Part shown: positions 51,630-62,124 of the stretch, in pieces
Numbering within the stretch: the stretch's first letter is position 1
Layout: every line of letters begins with the position of its first letter
Assembly: GCA_002591745.1 (NCBI GenBank)
Contig: PDLQ01000024.1
Location: 1 to 64,000 of the forward strand
Source: Lewinellaceae bacterium SD302
GTDB taxonomy: Bacteria; Bacteroidota; Bacteroidia; Chitinophagales; Saprospiraceae
Direction of reading: 5' to 3'
Length of the DNA: 64,000 nucleotides
Made by a program: the position numbers and the translations under genes
The notes under the pieces: generated by a model
What the model was told of the DNA's origin: nothing
Databases searched by the model: none
What the model saw: the letters and a program-made list of their open reading frames with translations, nothing else

Positions 51630-53249
51630 TCACCGAACCACCAACCGCCCGACCCATACCCGGCCACTATTTCGCCCGGTCCACTGCAAAGTATAGACCC
51701 CGGCGGAAAGCCCCTGCGTCTCTAGCGTGTATGGCATTTGCGGCGTTACTCCACTGCTTACTACCCGCCCCAAGGCATCTACCAGGCGATATTGCCCGTT
51801 TCGACGGTTAGCGGAAGAAAGCGAAGTACCTCCACTCAAATCGATGCGTACCGGACCGCCGCCTACCGGATTGGGGCTAATGGATAGCTCTCCGGGAGGC
51901 GCTTGGTCCAGCGACCAGTTGCGGGTGGAGGTGTAAAAGGTGGTGTCTAGCACTTGCAACAGGCCGCAGTTGGGGGTTAGGCAGCCGTCTTTGTCGGTTT
52001 TTACGACCCAGGTGTTCACCTGTTCATTTGCATCTGCGGGAAGTCCGGGTACTATTGAATCGATCCAGCCAGTGAATAGTAAGTCACCGTTTGGTAATTC
52101 ATTTCCCATGTGGAACCCGGATATACAAAATTCATCCGGATCATTCTTACAATGCACCACGTCAAAAACTTTACGCTGCCAGCGTATCGAGCCATCAGAA
52201 CCTATTCTGGTTGCATACCCACCGGCCACCATGTACGGAGGAATTTCGCCTGGTTGAAATGCGAAATGCTCGTTTTGAATTCCGACCAGGATCAGATCCC
52301 CATTAGCAGCAGTAAATCCATTTCTAATAACCCCATTGTAATCCCAAAAGTAAGTATCCCAAATTGTTTCACCATCATACGATATTTTGGATACCATTGC
52401 CGGATCAGCGTGGTAGTAATCTATGCTATCCAGGTTTACGGTATCTTGGTTCCATACGTAATAGAAACTACTATCATCAGCTGGAAAAGACAATCCCAGA
52501 AAACGTCCATACTTCCTTTTTTCTTCCGGAGTACTGTAAATTAGCTCGTGATTTAAATCGGTCTTAAATCTATAAACTTCTGAATTCAAACATGATCTAA
52601 AAACCTGACCTCGACAAACAGAAAAGTATACATCCTCGCCATTTCCCCAGATTGACAAGACTTCATCGTACTGTTCTACCTCGATGTAGTCCGGATATGC
52701 ATTCATGAATTGAAAATTAGTATCTAGTTGAATCAAATCATGGGTAGTCTCTCCCAAGGTATTGGTCACAAGTGAGGCATAGTAGCTGTTTCCTATTTTC
52801 TTGATGATCCGCGTATTCGCGAAAGGAGATTCTTGGTCGTATAAGAAGCTATCCAATACGTTTCCGTTCAAATCTACTTTCCATACGCCTGGCTCGGGTG
52901 CTATGTTGCTCGTACCGGTTATCAGTGTTTCATTTTCAATGAAACTGGATTTAGGACCATAAACGTTAAATCGGTCTTGAGTGTTTGAATTGATCAAACT
53001 TCCATCGTAAATCGAAAAATTGAACGTCCCCGTGCCTTCGAAGGCTGGAGAAGCACAAGCTAATCTACCTGACACCTGAATCGTGCTGTCTCCATCGATC
53101 AAGCCAATAGCAAAGCCTTCGTTAAAACAATAGTCGATATCAAACGCTTGGCTGAAGTAGGTTTGGCTATTGAGATCAGCCCCGCAAAGAATGGTAAAAG
53201 AAGTTAGCAGCAGTGCTGCTAACTTCTTAATTAAATTAGAAACTATCAT
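51630..53249 (-). CDS. T9SS-exported protein with type A sorting domain
   Basis: 539 residues. A signal peptide (about 1-29) and a long beta-rich middle of unknown fold (PQQ/Kelch-like by eye only) precede a C-terminal T9SS sorting domain at about 455-539 (LSISPNPVGGGPVRIDLSGG, then YRLVDALGRVV and GLSAGVYTLQW). The domain carries an extra Ser/Asn/Arg stretch (SLSSANRRNGQ). The ATG overlaps the stop of the protease gene by four bases (ATGA). It is probably secreted together with the protease. Function unknown. Confidence 0.8.
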   Translation of the reverse strand: MIVSNLIKKLAALLLTSFTILCGADLNSQTYFSQAFDIDYCFNEGFAIGLIDGDSTIQVSGRLACASPAFEGTGTFNFSIYDGSLINSNTQDRFNVYGPKSSFIENETLITGTSNIAPEPGVWKVDLNGNVLDSFLYDQESPFANTRIIKKIGNSYYASLVTNTLGETTHDLIQLDTNFQFMNAYPDYIEVEQYDEVLSIWGNGEDVYFSVCRGQVFRSCLNSEVYRFKTDLNHELIYSTPEEKRKYGRFLGLSFPADDSSFYYVWNQDTVNLDSIDYYHADPAMVSKISYDGETIWDTYFWDYNGVIRNGFTAANGDLILVGIQNEHFAFQPGEIPPYMVAGGYATRIGSDGSIRWQRKVFDVVHCKNDPDEFCISGFHMGNELPNGDLLFTGWIDSIVPGLPADANEQVNTWVVKTDKDGCLTPNCGLLQVLDTTFYTSTRNWSLDQAPPGELSISPNPVGGGPVRIDLSGGTSLSSANRRNGQYRLVDALGRVVSSGVTPQMPYTLETQGLSAGVYTLQWTGRNSGRVWVGRLVVR

Positions 53250-56200
53250 TGTTTAGCTACTTTACGAATCAGAGTTTCATCACCTCGCGTGAATCGTAAA
53301 TAGTATATCCCGCTGGGGAACTCACTCAAATTCACGGAATTTCGCGTCTGGTCATTTATTCTCTGACTCAACAGCCGGCGACCGGTATGATCCATTACTG
53401 TTAAATCAGAAATATTTTCATCCGTTGCGGCAAAGAGCATTTCGAAAATTATAAGGCCACTGGTGGGGTTGGGATATAGCTTTATCCTTTCTAATTCCTC
53501 ATTCACATTCACGTTATAACTAGTTGCATTGGAGCCGAGATTCGATTCAGATGCTCCATTATTTACGGCGACTGGAAAATGATAAGTAGAAAGTTCAAGA
53601 AAATCAAGTAAACTTCCCGCAATACCCTGTTCTGAATCTTCGTCATCTTGGTAAATACCATCAAGTACTGCCTCAGTTGCTGAATCCAAAGTATACTTAT
53701 CATCATAGCCTAGCAGATCAATAGCGATCTCACGTGTCGTGCTGAAAGAATTAGTTCCAAAACTATTAGTGTAATCAACTAGTGAGCTAGCTGCTTCGGT
53801 TGAATCTCCAAATTGTATTGCTGCGTCGATATACCATTCTCTTCCCTGCTTGCTGGGCACACCGGCTAAAAGTAGCTTGAGGTCATTAAGGTTATCATTG
53901 ACAAATGCTTTCTCTATGATAGAGCGAAGGCGAAAAGTAACCAACGCTTGTTTTTGAGCAAGATCAACTGCATTTGCCTGGTTAGGTGTAGTCAGGTAGC
54001 TCGTTTCGGCGGTAAAATAATCGTTAAGTGCTGCATAAAATTCTTGATGGGTAACCGTTGAATCAAGCGTTCGGTCAGGTACGTTTGCATTGGCGCAAGG
54101 TGAGCCACCAGAAGAAGTAGCATTCTCGACAGTGTAATTTGCCTGGTATCCCGTTCCTGGAAAGGTCAAATTATTTTCGGGCACTAAACAATTATTTGTT
54201 GTCAAGGAAGTATTTGCGAAATAACTAAAAGATACGACGTCTCCTTGATCCGCTTCGATATCAATTCCATCGTTAGTAAAACAATTATTAGCAGGCTCTA
54301 AACCATTGCCTTGCGTAGGAAACAATCTAGCTAAGCTACTTGAAGGCTGAAACTGTTCGACTGTCACATCAGGATTACTCATTCCCAAAAAGCAGTTTCG
54401 CGTAAAAGCACTACCACTACAATTCGAGTAAAACCGAATTCCGTTATCCGCATTAGCGAAAGAGTTATTCATGATCTCGGAAATCCAAAAATCCGTATTA
54501 CCCATAGACACCCCATCACTCACGCAAAAATCAAATGAATTTTCGAACACGAGCATGTTAGAGGCACCGAGGGCGGATAATCCACGACCGTCCTGGAAGA
54601 AGGTATTATCATTCACCAGCAGATCGGCCCGTACACCGGAGGCAACCACCTCCACGCCGAAATCATTACTACTAAAGCTATTACCTTCGATCACACCGCC
54701 GGAACCGAAGATGTTAGAAGCCAGCATCTTTACGCCTACTCCGTTACCGACAAACTGATTATTATTGATCACGTTAATGGTCGCATCCAGGGTGTAAATA
54801 GCGGCCCGCTCGTAGCCTTCGTAGTAGTTTTGGTCGAAGGTGATGCCGTCGCAGTGCCAGATGCTAGTGGCGAGGCCGAGAGCAGAACTGTTTTGGTCGG
54901 CGGGGGCGGTAAACACGTTGGTCGTAAAGGAGCTATTGTCCGTTTTATTGTAGCGCAAGAATTCTGCAATCCGAGTGATCTCGCTGAAACTACAGTCTTC
55001 CACCACGATTAACCCGCCGTTCTCCACGTACCAGTTTTGGGCGTTGTAGTTCTTGATGGCAGTGTGTTTGATGTCTTCCAAGGTGGAGCCGTTGCGCATG
55101 ATCAAGACACCGGCTTTATTCGGGTCGAGGGTAGTAGCATAGGGGTCGGGCTGATCGGCGTCCACGTTACCATGTACTGCTATACCGGACCATTTGTTAT
55201 TGGTATTATGACACTTCGCCGCGCGGATAGTCGAATTATCTACAATCAAACGACCACCATTTTCTACTTTGATCCGGGTCAGTCCTCCTACGTCTACCGT
55301 AGCGCCGGAGATGATAAGTTCTCCGCCCGCCTCGATGGTTAGCGATCTTACGAAGCGATCGCTGTTCCAGACCGTTGGTTGGGTAATGCGGTATTTGGCG
55401 TAGTCTTTAGCGATATCGATTGCGGTAGAAGTACAGGGTAATGATGGCTGGGTGTTTGGATCATCATACACCTGAGTATTGTGCCAGCACTGATCTACCC
55501 AAGTGCTCTGGTCAGCTTGCTTTAAAACATCCATAACTGCATCTCGATCCAGACAGGGATTTACCGTGAGAATCTGTGCGATTACTCCGGCTATCATTGG
55601 TGCTGAAATAGAAGCACCTGTCGATTTTCGATTTATCGTGCCACCTTGATCGCAATCACTTACTAAGCCACTGATCACGCAGAACCCAGGTGCTACTACG
55701 TCTACGGCCTCGTTATGTGTCAAATAATGGTGAGTTGAAGGAGAGTGATTTTGATATTGACAAGTTTCATCATTTGCACCACACTGGTCATCGAAACCAT
55801 CATAATAAATACAAGTTTCTGCAGTAATGCCTCCAACACTTATGACGGAAGGCCAGGAAGCTGGATAGACCATACCGTTAAATCCGGGGGCAGTTCCATT
55901 AACATCATAAAGGTTGACTCCTCCTTCGCATCTTGGTGTCTGCAGACTTCCGTTTGATGCCGCGAAAACAATTTTAACCCCATAATCCTCCACTAGCATA
56001 TCTATGGCATGCTTGGCAGCTGGCCAAGAATTAAAATTTCCACAATTCGCTTGCCAAGAATTTGAAATGATATCCGCACCGTTTTCATATGCTTCCATCC
56101 AATCGTCAATGATAAAATCGTTATCGAGATCAAAAATCATCATTCCTGCTCCCCATCCAGTGCCAGCAATACCGATCGAATTATCACCGATCGCACCAGC

Positions 56201-56824
56201 GGCTAATGTACTTGCGAGTCCATGATTCCCAGCAAAATTCGAAAAAATTGGACTGCTAGGACTCACTCCGCTTTCGATATACACGATATTCGAAGATACA
56301 TCAGGATGGATCAATAAGTTTCTATAACCTCGATCAACGATCGCAATTTTCACACTCGCATTTGCCGTTTGCTCACAAAAAACTTCCGGCATACACAACA
56401 TTTCCAGAGGCCACCAAAGATCGGTGCCGTAAAAAGGATCATTGGGGTAGTATGGTGTACAGTTATTATCAACAGTAGGCGGGAGTTCTATACTATTAAG
56501 ATATATAACGGGCTTATTATAGATATCTACGTCTTCGTAGTGAGCTGTTGCAGATTGCAAAGTTTGGGCCAAGGTGGCTCCGTTTGCTGTCACCACGACA
56601 TGAAAAACGGTCTGCAGGTATTCAGCATGAATACCCTCGAAATTATCGGCGCGAGAGTATGGCCGAAAAAATTCAGTGGTAGTATGGTTGGCAAACAAGT
56701 AGTCTAAACTAGAGTCGTTCAGTTTCAAAGTGCCATTGTCGATTAGCCTGGGTGTGGCTGTAGCCTCCAGTACCCGGAACGTGATGGTGTCTTGCCCGCA
56801 TAAGAAAGAAGTACACCCCATCAC
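53246..56824 (-). CDS. Subtilisin-like (S8) protease with beta-helix and T9SS sorting domain
   Basis: 1192 residues from GTG at 56824. The S8 domain (about 155-425) has a plausible triad: Asp164 (IAIVDRGY), His201 (GNHGLAST) and Ser405 (TGASISAPM), with Asn291 in AASNGS. A right-handed beta-helix-like region follows (about 500-900), then a T9SS sorting domain from about 1110 (KLYPNPTSGLIIFEM ... SGIYYLRF). A good signal peptide (LSLYLLLLLVMGC) lies mostly upstream of the GTG, in frame but without an ATG. A TG repeat separates it from an out-of-frame ATG at 56906. Base composition looks AT-richer than its neighbours. Confidence 0.85.
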   Translation of the reverse strand: MMGCTSFLCGQDTITFRVLEATATPRLIDNGTLKLNDSSLDYLFANHTTTEFFRPYSRADNFEGIHAEYLQTVFHVVVTANGATLAQTLQSATAHYEDVDIYNKPVIYLNSIELPPTVDNNCTPYYPNDPFYGTDLWWPLEMLCMPEVFCEQTANASVKIAIVDRGYRNLLIHPDVSSNIVYIESGVSPSSPIFSNFAGNHGLASTLAAGAIGDNSIGIAGTGWGAGMMIFDLDNDFIIDDWMEAYENGADIISNSWQANCGNFNSWPAAKHAIDMLVEDYGVKIVFAASNGSLQTPRCEGGVNLYDVNGTAPGFNGMVYPASWPSVISVGGITAETCIYYDGFDDQCGANDETCQYQNHSPSTHHYLTHNEAVDVVAPGFCVISGLVSDCDQGGTINRKSTGASISAPMIAGVIAQILTVNPCLDRDAVMDVLKQADQSTWVDQCWHNTQVYDDPNTQPSLPCTSTAIDIAKDYAKYRITQPTVWNSDRFVRSLTIEAGGELIISGATVDVGGLTRIKVENGGRLIVDNSTIRAAKCHNTNNKWSGIAVHGNVDADQPDPYATTLDPNKAGVLIMRNGSTLEDIKHTAIKNYNAQNWYVENGGLIVVEDCSFSEITRIAEFLRYNKTDNSSFTTNVFTAPADQNSSALGLATSIWHCDGITFDQNYYEGYERAAIYTLDATINVINNNQFVGNGVGVKMLASNIFGSGGVIEGNSFSSNDFGVEVVASGVRADLLVNDNTFFQDGRGLSALGASNMLVFENSFDFCVSDGVSMGNTDFWISEIMNNSFANADNGIRFYSNCSGSAFTRNCFLGMSNPDVTVEQFQPSSSLARLFPTQGNGLEPANNCFTNDGIDIEADQGDVVSFSYFANTSLTTNNCLVPENNLTFPGTGYQANYTVENATSSGGSPCANANVPDRTLDSTVTHQEFYAALNDYFTAETSYLTTPNQANAVDLAQKQALVTFRLRSIIEKAFVNDNLNDLKLLLAGVPSKQGREWYIDAAIQFGDSTEAASSLVDYTNSFGTNSFSTTREIAIDLLGYDDKYTLDSATEAVLDGIYQDDEDSEQGIAGSLLDFLELSTYHFPVAVNNGASESNLGSNATSYNVNVNEELERIKLYPNPTSGLIIFEMLFAATDENISDLTVMDHTGRRLLSQRINDQTRNSVNLSEFPSGIYYLRFTRGDETLIRKVAKQ

Positions 56825-56853
56825 CAGGAGTAACAGAAGATATAAGCTGAGAT

Positions 56854-56868
56854 TGTGTGTGTGTGTGT
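56854..56868. repeat. TG dinucleotide tract before the S8 protease
   Basis: Seven and a half TG units on the plus strand (AC on the coding strand), 29 bases before the annotated GTG and 37 bases after an upstream ATG (56906 on the minus strand). That ATG is out of frame with the protease by one base. Gaining one TG unit, or losing two, would join them. Confidence 0.75.
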
Positions 56869-56939
56869 ACGCGTCTGCCGCAACACAATTCGATTAAAAA
56901 ACTCATGCAAGTTAGGTTTAGGTGACTGGTAACAAACAA

Positions 56940-57144
56940 ATGAGAGAACTGAAGAAGTCCTAAAAAGTAGGGTTTTGTCAGTTTGACTTTAATGGTCTGA
57001 CACTAGTCATGTGATAATATCTTAAACCAATATAGTAACCTAGACTTAAAAAACACAAACAATAATTGCGAAAAGCAATATTTACGACACAATATTTTTA
57101 CCTGGCAATAATTTCGCTGAGACTTCAAGACTGTACGATTTTTT
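56940..57144. other. AT-rich intergenic region
   Basis: About 200 bases between the glycerate kinase stop and the protease leader. It is rich in A/T runs, with no gene, strong hairpin or copy of the repeats seen elsewhere. Confidence 0.3.
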
Positions 57145-58263
57145 TCATTCGCTTGATTTCCTAGGTATACTATTAGCAATCCCCTCCCCTATCTCCTCCA
57201 AATACCCCCCGGCATTCCCCATACTATCCGCTAAATCCCTGGCCAGACGGCTGACCGCATAAATCTCCGTCACCTGTTCAAACTGCTCCAGTTCAGTGTG
57301 ACCAACCACCAGTATTAAGGTTTTTTCTAATCGTTGACACAACTCCGCCACCCCACTCACCACCTTGCCTTCCAGTGACTGGCCATCCAGTTTCCCTTCT
57401 CCGCTGATGACCAGATCGGCCGCAGCAATTTGATCTTCCAGCCCCACCAATTCACTGATCAGTGGAAAGCCCGCCACGATCTCCGCGCCGAATAAACCGT
57501 ACAGCCCGGCCGCAATGCCCCCCGCGGCTCCGCCGCCAATGACGTTGGTTACGGAGCGTCCGAATTGCTGCTCGATAACCCCACTGCTACTTTGTGAGCC
57601 ATATTCCAACCGCTCCACCGCCAGGGCATCGGCACCCTTTTGCGGAGCGTATATTCTGGCCGCACCGTTCTCCCCCAAAAGAGGATTTCGCACGTCGCAG
57701 ATCAACTCAATTTTTGCTTGGCGATACTTGGCTTTAGTTGGCTTTTCGATGTACCGAATCAGTTCCAGAGCCGCTCCGTTGGGTCGGATCACCTTGCCGG
57801 ACAAGGCCAGGAAACGAAAGCCCAAAGCCGCCGCTATACCGAAGCCGAGATCGTGGGTCGCGCTACCGTCCAAGAAGAGCCGGATTCGCTCTGCCCCCGC
57901 GTCCAACGCGTGCTTAATCAGCAGGCCGGTGCCGTAAGTAGAGCACTTCATGGGGTCGCGTTCGTCTTCGGCCAGTAAAGCCAAACCACTGGCCGCCGCC
58001 AGTTCTACGTAGGCCGTTTTACCGTCGGTGAAGTAGTTTGCTCTCATTCGCCTGCGCAGGTGATCGAAGGTATCTACGCTCACTTCCTGCAGGCCTAGCG
58101 TGTCCCTCAGCACCGCCAGGGAGCCGTCTCCGCCGTCGGCTAGGGACTGGATGGTGATTTGCGCCTCCGACCGTACTTTACGAATGCCCCTCGTCAAAGC
58201 TTCCCCCACCTCCAAGGCCGTCAGTGAACCTTTAAATTTATCTGGGCAGATCAGAATTTTCAT
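57145..58263 (-). CDS. Glycerate kinase (GckA/GlxK type)
   Basis: 372 residues from the ATG at 58263, where the family N-terminus MKILICPDKFKGSLTALEV begins; the longer frame to 58356 crosses the atpC terminator. Signature parts are LADGGDGSL, YVELAAASGLALL, STYGTGLLIKHALD, VIGGGAAGGIAAGLYG and ISGEGKLDGQSLEGK. It phosphorylates glycerate, usually to 2-phosphoglycerate. A partial word of the 15-base repeat (TGCTACTTTG, 57585-57594) lies within the gene in a non-matching frame. No glyoxylate genes are adjacent. Confidence 0.92.
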   Translation of the reverse strand: MKILICPDKFKGSLTALEVGEALTRGIRKVRSEAQITIQSLADGGDGSLAVLRDTLGLQEVSVDTFDHLRRRMRANYFTDGKTAYVELAAASGLALLAEDERDPMKCSTYGTGLLIKHALDAGAERIRLFLDGSATHDLGFGIAAALGFRFLALSGKVIRPNGAALELIRYIEKPTKAKYRQAKIELICDVRNPLLGENGAARIYAPQKGADALAVERLEYGSQSSSGVIEQQFGRSVTNVIGGGAAGGIAAGLYGLFGAEIVAGFPLISELVGLEDQIAAADLVISGEGKLDGQSLEGKVVSGVAELCQRLEKTLILVVGHTELEQFEQVTEIYAVSRLARDLADSMGNAGGYLEEIGEGIANSIPRKSSE

Positions 58264-58277
58264 ATCGCTCCAAAATA

Positions 58278-58315
58278 AGAAAACCCTTTTTGGCTTTGGC
58301 CAAAAAGGGTTTTCT
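58278..58315 (-). terminator. Terminator after atpC
   Basis: AGAAAACCCTTTTTGGC and GCCAAAAAGGGTTTTCT form a 17-base-pair stem with a very short loop, between atpC and the glycerate kinase start. A TATTTT stretch follows on the minus strand. Confidence 0.75.
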
Positions 58316-58336
58316 GTATTTGCGCAGCAAATTCTC

Positions 58337-58645
58337 TTACCGCAGGTTACGGGCACCTTGCACGAGGAGGTTCACCTCGTTGTTCAGCACCTCTACGAAA
58401 CCTTTATCGATGGTGAAGGTCAGGCTACGGTTAGCGGATTGCTTTTCCGTTTGTCCTTTGCTCTCCTCGTCGTAGTAGCTGTACTCACCGGAGGTTTTCA
58501 GGGTCACTTTGCCACCACTCAGGCTACTGACCAGGGCGGCGTGACGATCCAGAATCTGGAATTCACCAAGTACGCCAGGCAGGGTTACTGCGCTGATGTT
58601 ACCCTCGAAAATGGTACGGTCTGGAGTTAGTACGGAAATTGTCAT
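58337..58645 (-). CDS. atpC: ATP synthase epsilon subunit (short form)
   Basis: 102 residues. It contains the N-terminal beta-sandwich (VLTPDRTIFEGNISAVTLPG, LGEFQILDRHAALVSSLSGG in part) that contacts gamma and the c-ring. The C-terminal inhibitory helices of E. coli epsilon are missing, as is usual in this phylum, while an extra charged loop (YYDEESKGQTEKQSANR) lies in the middle. It follows atpD after 22 bases, as a two-gene ATP synthase fragment separate from the main operon. Confidence 0.9.
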   Translation of the reverse strand: MTISVLTPDRTIFEGNISAVTLPGVLGEFQILDRHAALVSSLSGGKVTLKTSGEYSYYDEESKGQTEKQSANRSLTFTIDKGFVEVLNNEVNLLVQGARNLR

Positions 58646-58667
58646 GTCGTATTTTTGGCGGCGGCCA

Positions 58668-60185
<1,518 letters not shown>

Positions 60186-60216
60186 TTACTTGAATATAGC
60201 GTTATCAATTACGGCG

Positions 60217-60247
60217 CAAAAGTAGGTTATATCCGCTTATAATCAAA
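60217..60247 (-). promoter_or_regulatory. atpDC promoter
   Basis: On the minus strand TTTG (60247 to 60244), a 19-base spacer and TACTTTTG (60224 to 60217) give a textbook -33/-7 pair. The atpD ATG at 60179 is 37 bases after the box. Confidence 0.7.
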
Positions 60248-60307
60248 GTATGTAACCTACGCTGCTTCAATTTCCTGTTTTTCCGGGGCTTCTGATCCTT
60301 TTTATGG

Positions 60308-60322
60308 CTAACAAAGTAGCAA
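60308..60322 (-). repeat. Dispersed 15-base repeat, copy i (exact)
   Basis: Exact copy on the minus strand, upstream of the atpDC promoter and in the same direction. The remaining sequence to 60555 contains CCTTCAATCC-type low-complexity words and no supported gene. Confidence 0.85.
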
Positions 60323-60555
60323 AGTTGACGATCCGACAATGATTTTCTACGCTTCCGGACGAACGAAACGGCATTTTGTTTTGTCCTTTACCCAACTCTC
60401 CGAACGGGGACCGACTTTGTCATTTATTGTTCATAATTCAAGGACTCTATGACCAAAGGACGCAGGAACGGTAAAGATGAAGCAGACTTCCCCGCCGACC
60501 TTCTACCTTCAATCCATCAGTCCTGCTTACCTTCAATCCTTCAATCCTCCTTTCC

Positions 60556-62064
60556 TTGCCTCCCTACACTCGTCTCCACCATCTGGCAAAACGCTCCCTG
60601 CTCCTGGGTACCCATCGCCGGGCCTTACCGGAGGAGTTAACCAAGGTATTTCCATTTCTGGGCATCGACCAGGAGCTACCCGAAAACGAACAGTTGCTCG
60701 AGGCCGTTGGCTTGTTGGATCGGTTGCGCCGCACGGAACTGCCCACTCCGGTTTCCGGAGCAGACACCCTCGCGCCCGAAGAGGCGGCAGACAGCCGAAA
60801 ACTTTCCCCCAAGGCCGCCCGGGCATTGGAATTGGCCCTGGAGCCAACCTATCATATGGCTCTACGCGAATTTTTGCGGCTGATGCGGGAGAAAAACTTT
60901 TTGGTTCCGCCCCACCTGATCGTCAAAGTGCTCGAATCCGCTGCTACTTTACTCCGTGCCGGACAACCCCTTCTCGCCGGTCAATTCCTGGACCTCACCG
61001 GAAATCGTGGGGCCTGGCTGGCCGAGCAACACCCCGAATGGAGTGCATTACTGCCGCCCGCCGATTTCGCTCCCGGCTACGCCAAGCTGATCATGCCCTC
61101 CGAGAAAGCGGCCTGGCTCAGACGTTGGCGAGTCAAGGATCCCGAAGGAGCCCGCCTGGCCCTGGTCGCGGAATGGGACACACTGACCCCAAAGCAGCAA
61201 GAGACTTTGTTAACTGCCCTTAAGGTGCAACTCTCCGAAGCAGACGCTCCGCTCCTTCAAAGTGCCCTCGGTCCACGCCGCAAGGATGTCCGTCGTTTGG
61301 CAACCCGCTTACTGCTTCAGCTGGAAGAACCGACCGTAAAGGAGCTTTTCCTGGAAATGGCCGGCAGTTGGCTGACCGTCTCCGAAAATAGTCTGAAACT
61401 TAGCGCCGATCCGGACCATCTCCCAATCCTTCAGGACCATGGACTTTACGATAAGAAACTCGGCCCCGAAGCCAGCCTTTTGGCCAATCTCCCGCCACCC
61501 TGGTGGGCAAGCCTCAGCGACCGCAGCCCCTTAGATACTTTCAGTCGCTTAATGGTCAGCCAAAAAGCCTGGCTCCCGGCCCTGCTGGAGGCCGTTATTT
61601 TCTACGACCGTCCCGAAGACCGACTAGCTCTCTGCCGCTATTTACTCCAATTGAACGTCCCTCAGACCGAGCTTACCAAAAAGACTTACGAGCTTTACGA
61701 TTTACTGAGCCAGGAAGAATACACCACACTCTGTAACTGGGCGCAAAAGCACGTTGAGCAAGTTTATCGCAACGGCAGTGTACTACGGCAAATCAGTCTC
61801 CAGCTCCCCTACCCCTGGCCGGATGCCTTTTGTAAGCTACTCCTTCGTGAGTTTACCGACCAGCTGAATACCCGACGGGCTTACTATGGCTTCGTACCCA
61901 ATGCCGCCTGGAAATTACTTCCCTACCGCATGGACGTAAAATTATTCCCTTGGCTCCGCCAGCAACTTTACGCTGCCACTGACCGTAGCGATCAATTAGG
62001 TAGCGTAGCGACTAAGATCTTACAGGTAGTGAGTTTCAGAAAAACAGCTCTGGAGGAGTTCTGA
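60556..62064 (+). CDS. DUF5691 protein
   Basis: 502 residues. The N-terminus LAKRSLLLGTHRR and the later LIMPSEKAAWLRRWRVKDPEGAR (in part) and DVRRLATRLLLQL match the DUF5691 family, alpha-helical, HEAT-like proteins often found near SWIM-zinc-finger and MoxR/VWA genes; none of those is here. The start is uncertain: TTG at 60556 is used because no ATG gives the full N-terminus. No signal peptide is present. Function unknown. Confidence 0.7.
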   Translation: MPPYTRLHHLAKRSLLLGTHRRALPEELTKVFPFLGIDQELPENEQLLEAVGLLDRLRRTELPTPVSGADTLAPEEAADSRKLSPKAARALELALEPTYHMALREFLRLMREKNFLVPPHLIVKVLESAATLLRAGQPLLAGQFLDLTGNRGAWLAEQHPEWSALLPPADFAPGYAKLIMPSEKAAWLRRWRVKDPEGARLALVAEWDTLTPKQQETLLTALKVQLSEADAPLLQSALGPRRKDVRRLATRLLLQLEEPTVKELFLEMAGSWLTVSENSLKLSADPDHLPILQDHGLYDKKLGPEASLLANLPPPWWASLSDRSPLDTFSRLMVSQKAWLPALLEAVIFYDRPEDRLALCRYLLQLNVPQTELTKKTYELYDLLSQEEYTTLCNWAQKHVEQVYRNGSVLRQISLQLPYPWPDAFCKLLLREFTDQLNTRRAYYGFVPNAAWKLLPYRMDVKLFPWLRQQLYAATDRSDQLGSVATKILQVVSFRKTALEEF

Positions 62065-62124
62065 ATTCGCTAATGAACCAAGGAGCACAAGTTTATTTCC
62101 CCGGCTCCGCCGTAGTTTTACCAG

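Noticed and set aside
57585-57600. TGCTACTTTGTGAGCC inside the glycerate kinase gene as a full repeat copy
   Set aside because: Two central changes and a coding frame different from the other intragenic copies; kept only as a partial match in the gene entry.
60477-61223. 248-residue plus-strand frame
   Set aside because: It overlaps the DUF5691 gene in another frame and is Pro/Arg/Ser-rich without domains.
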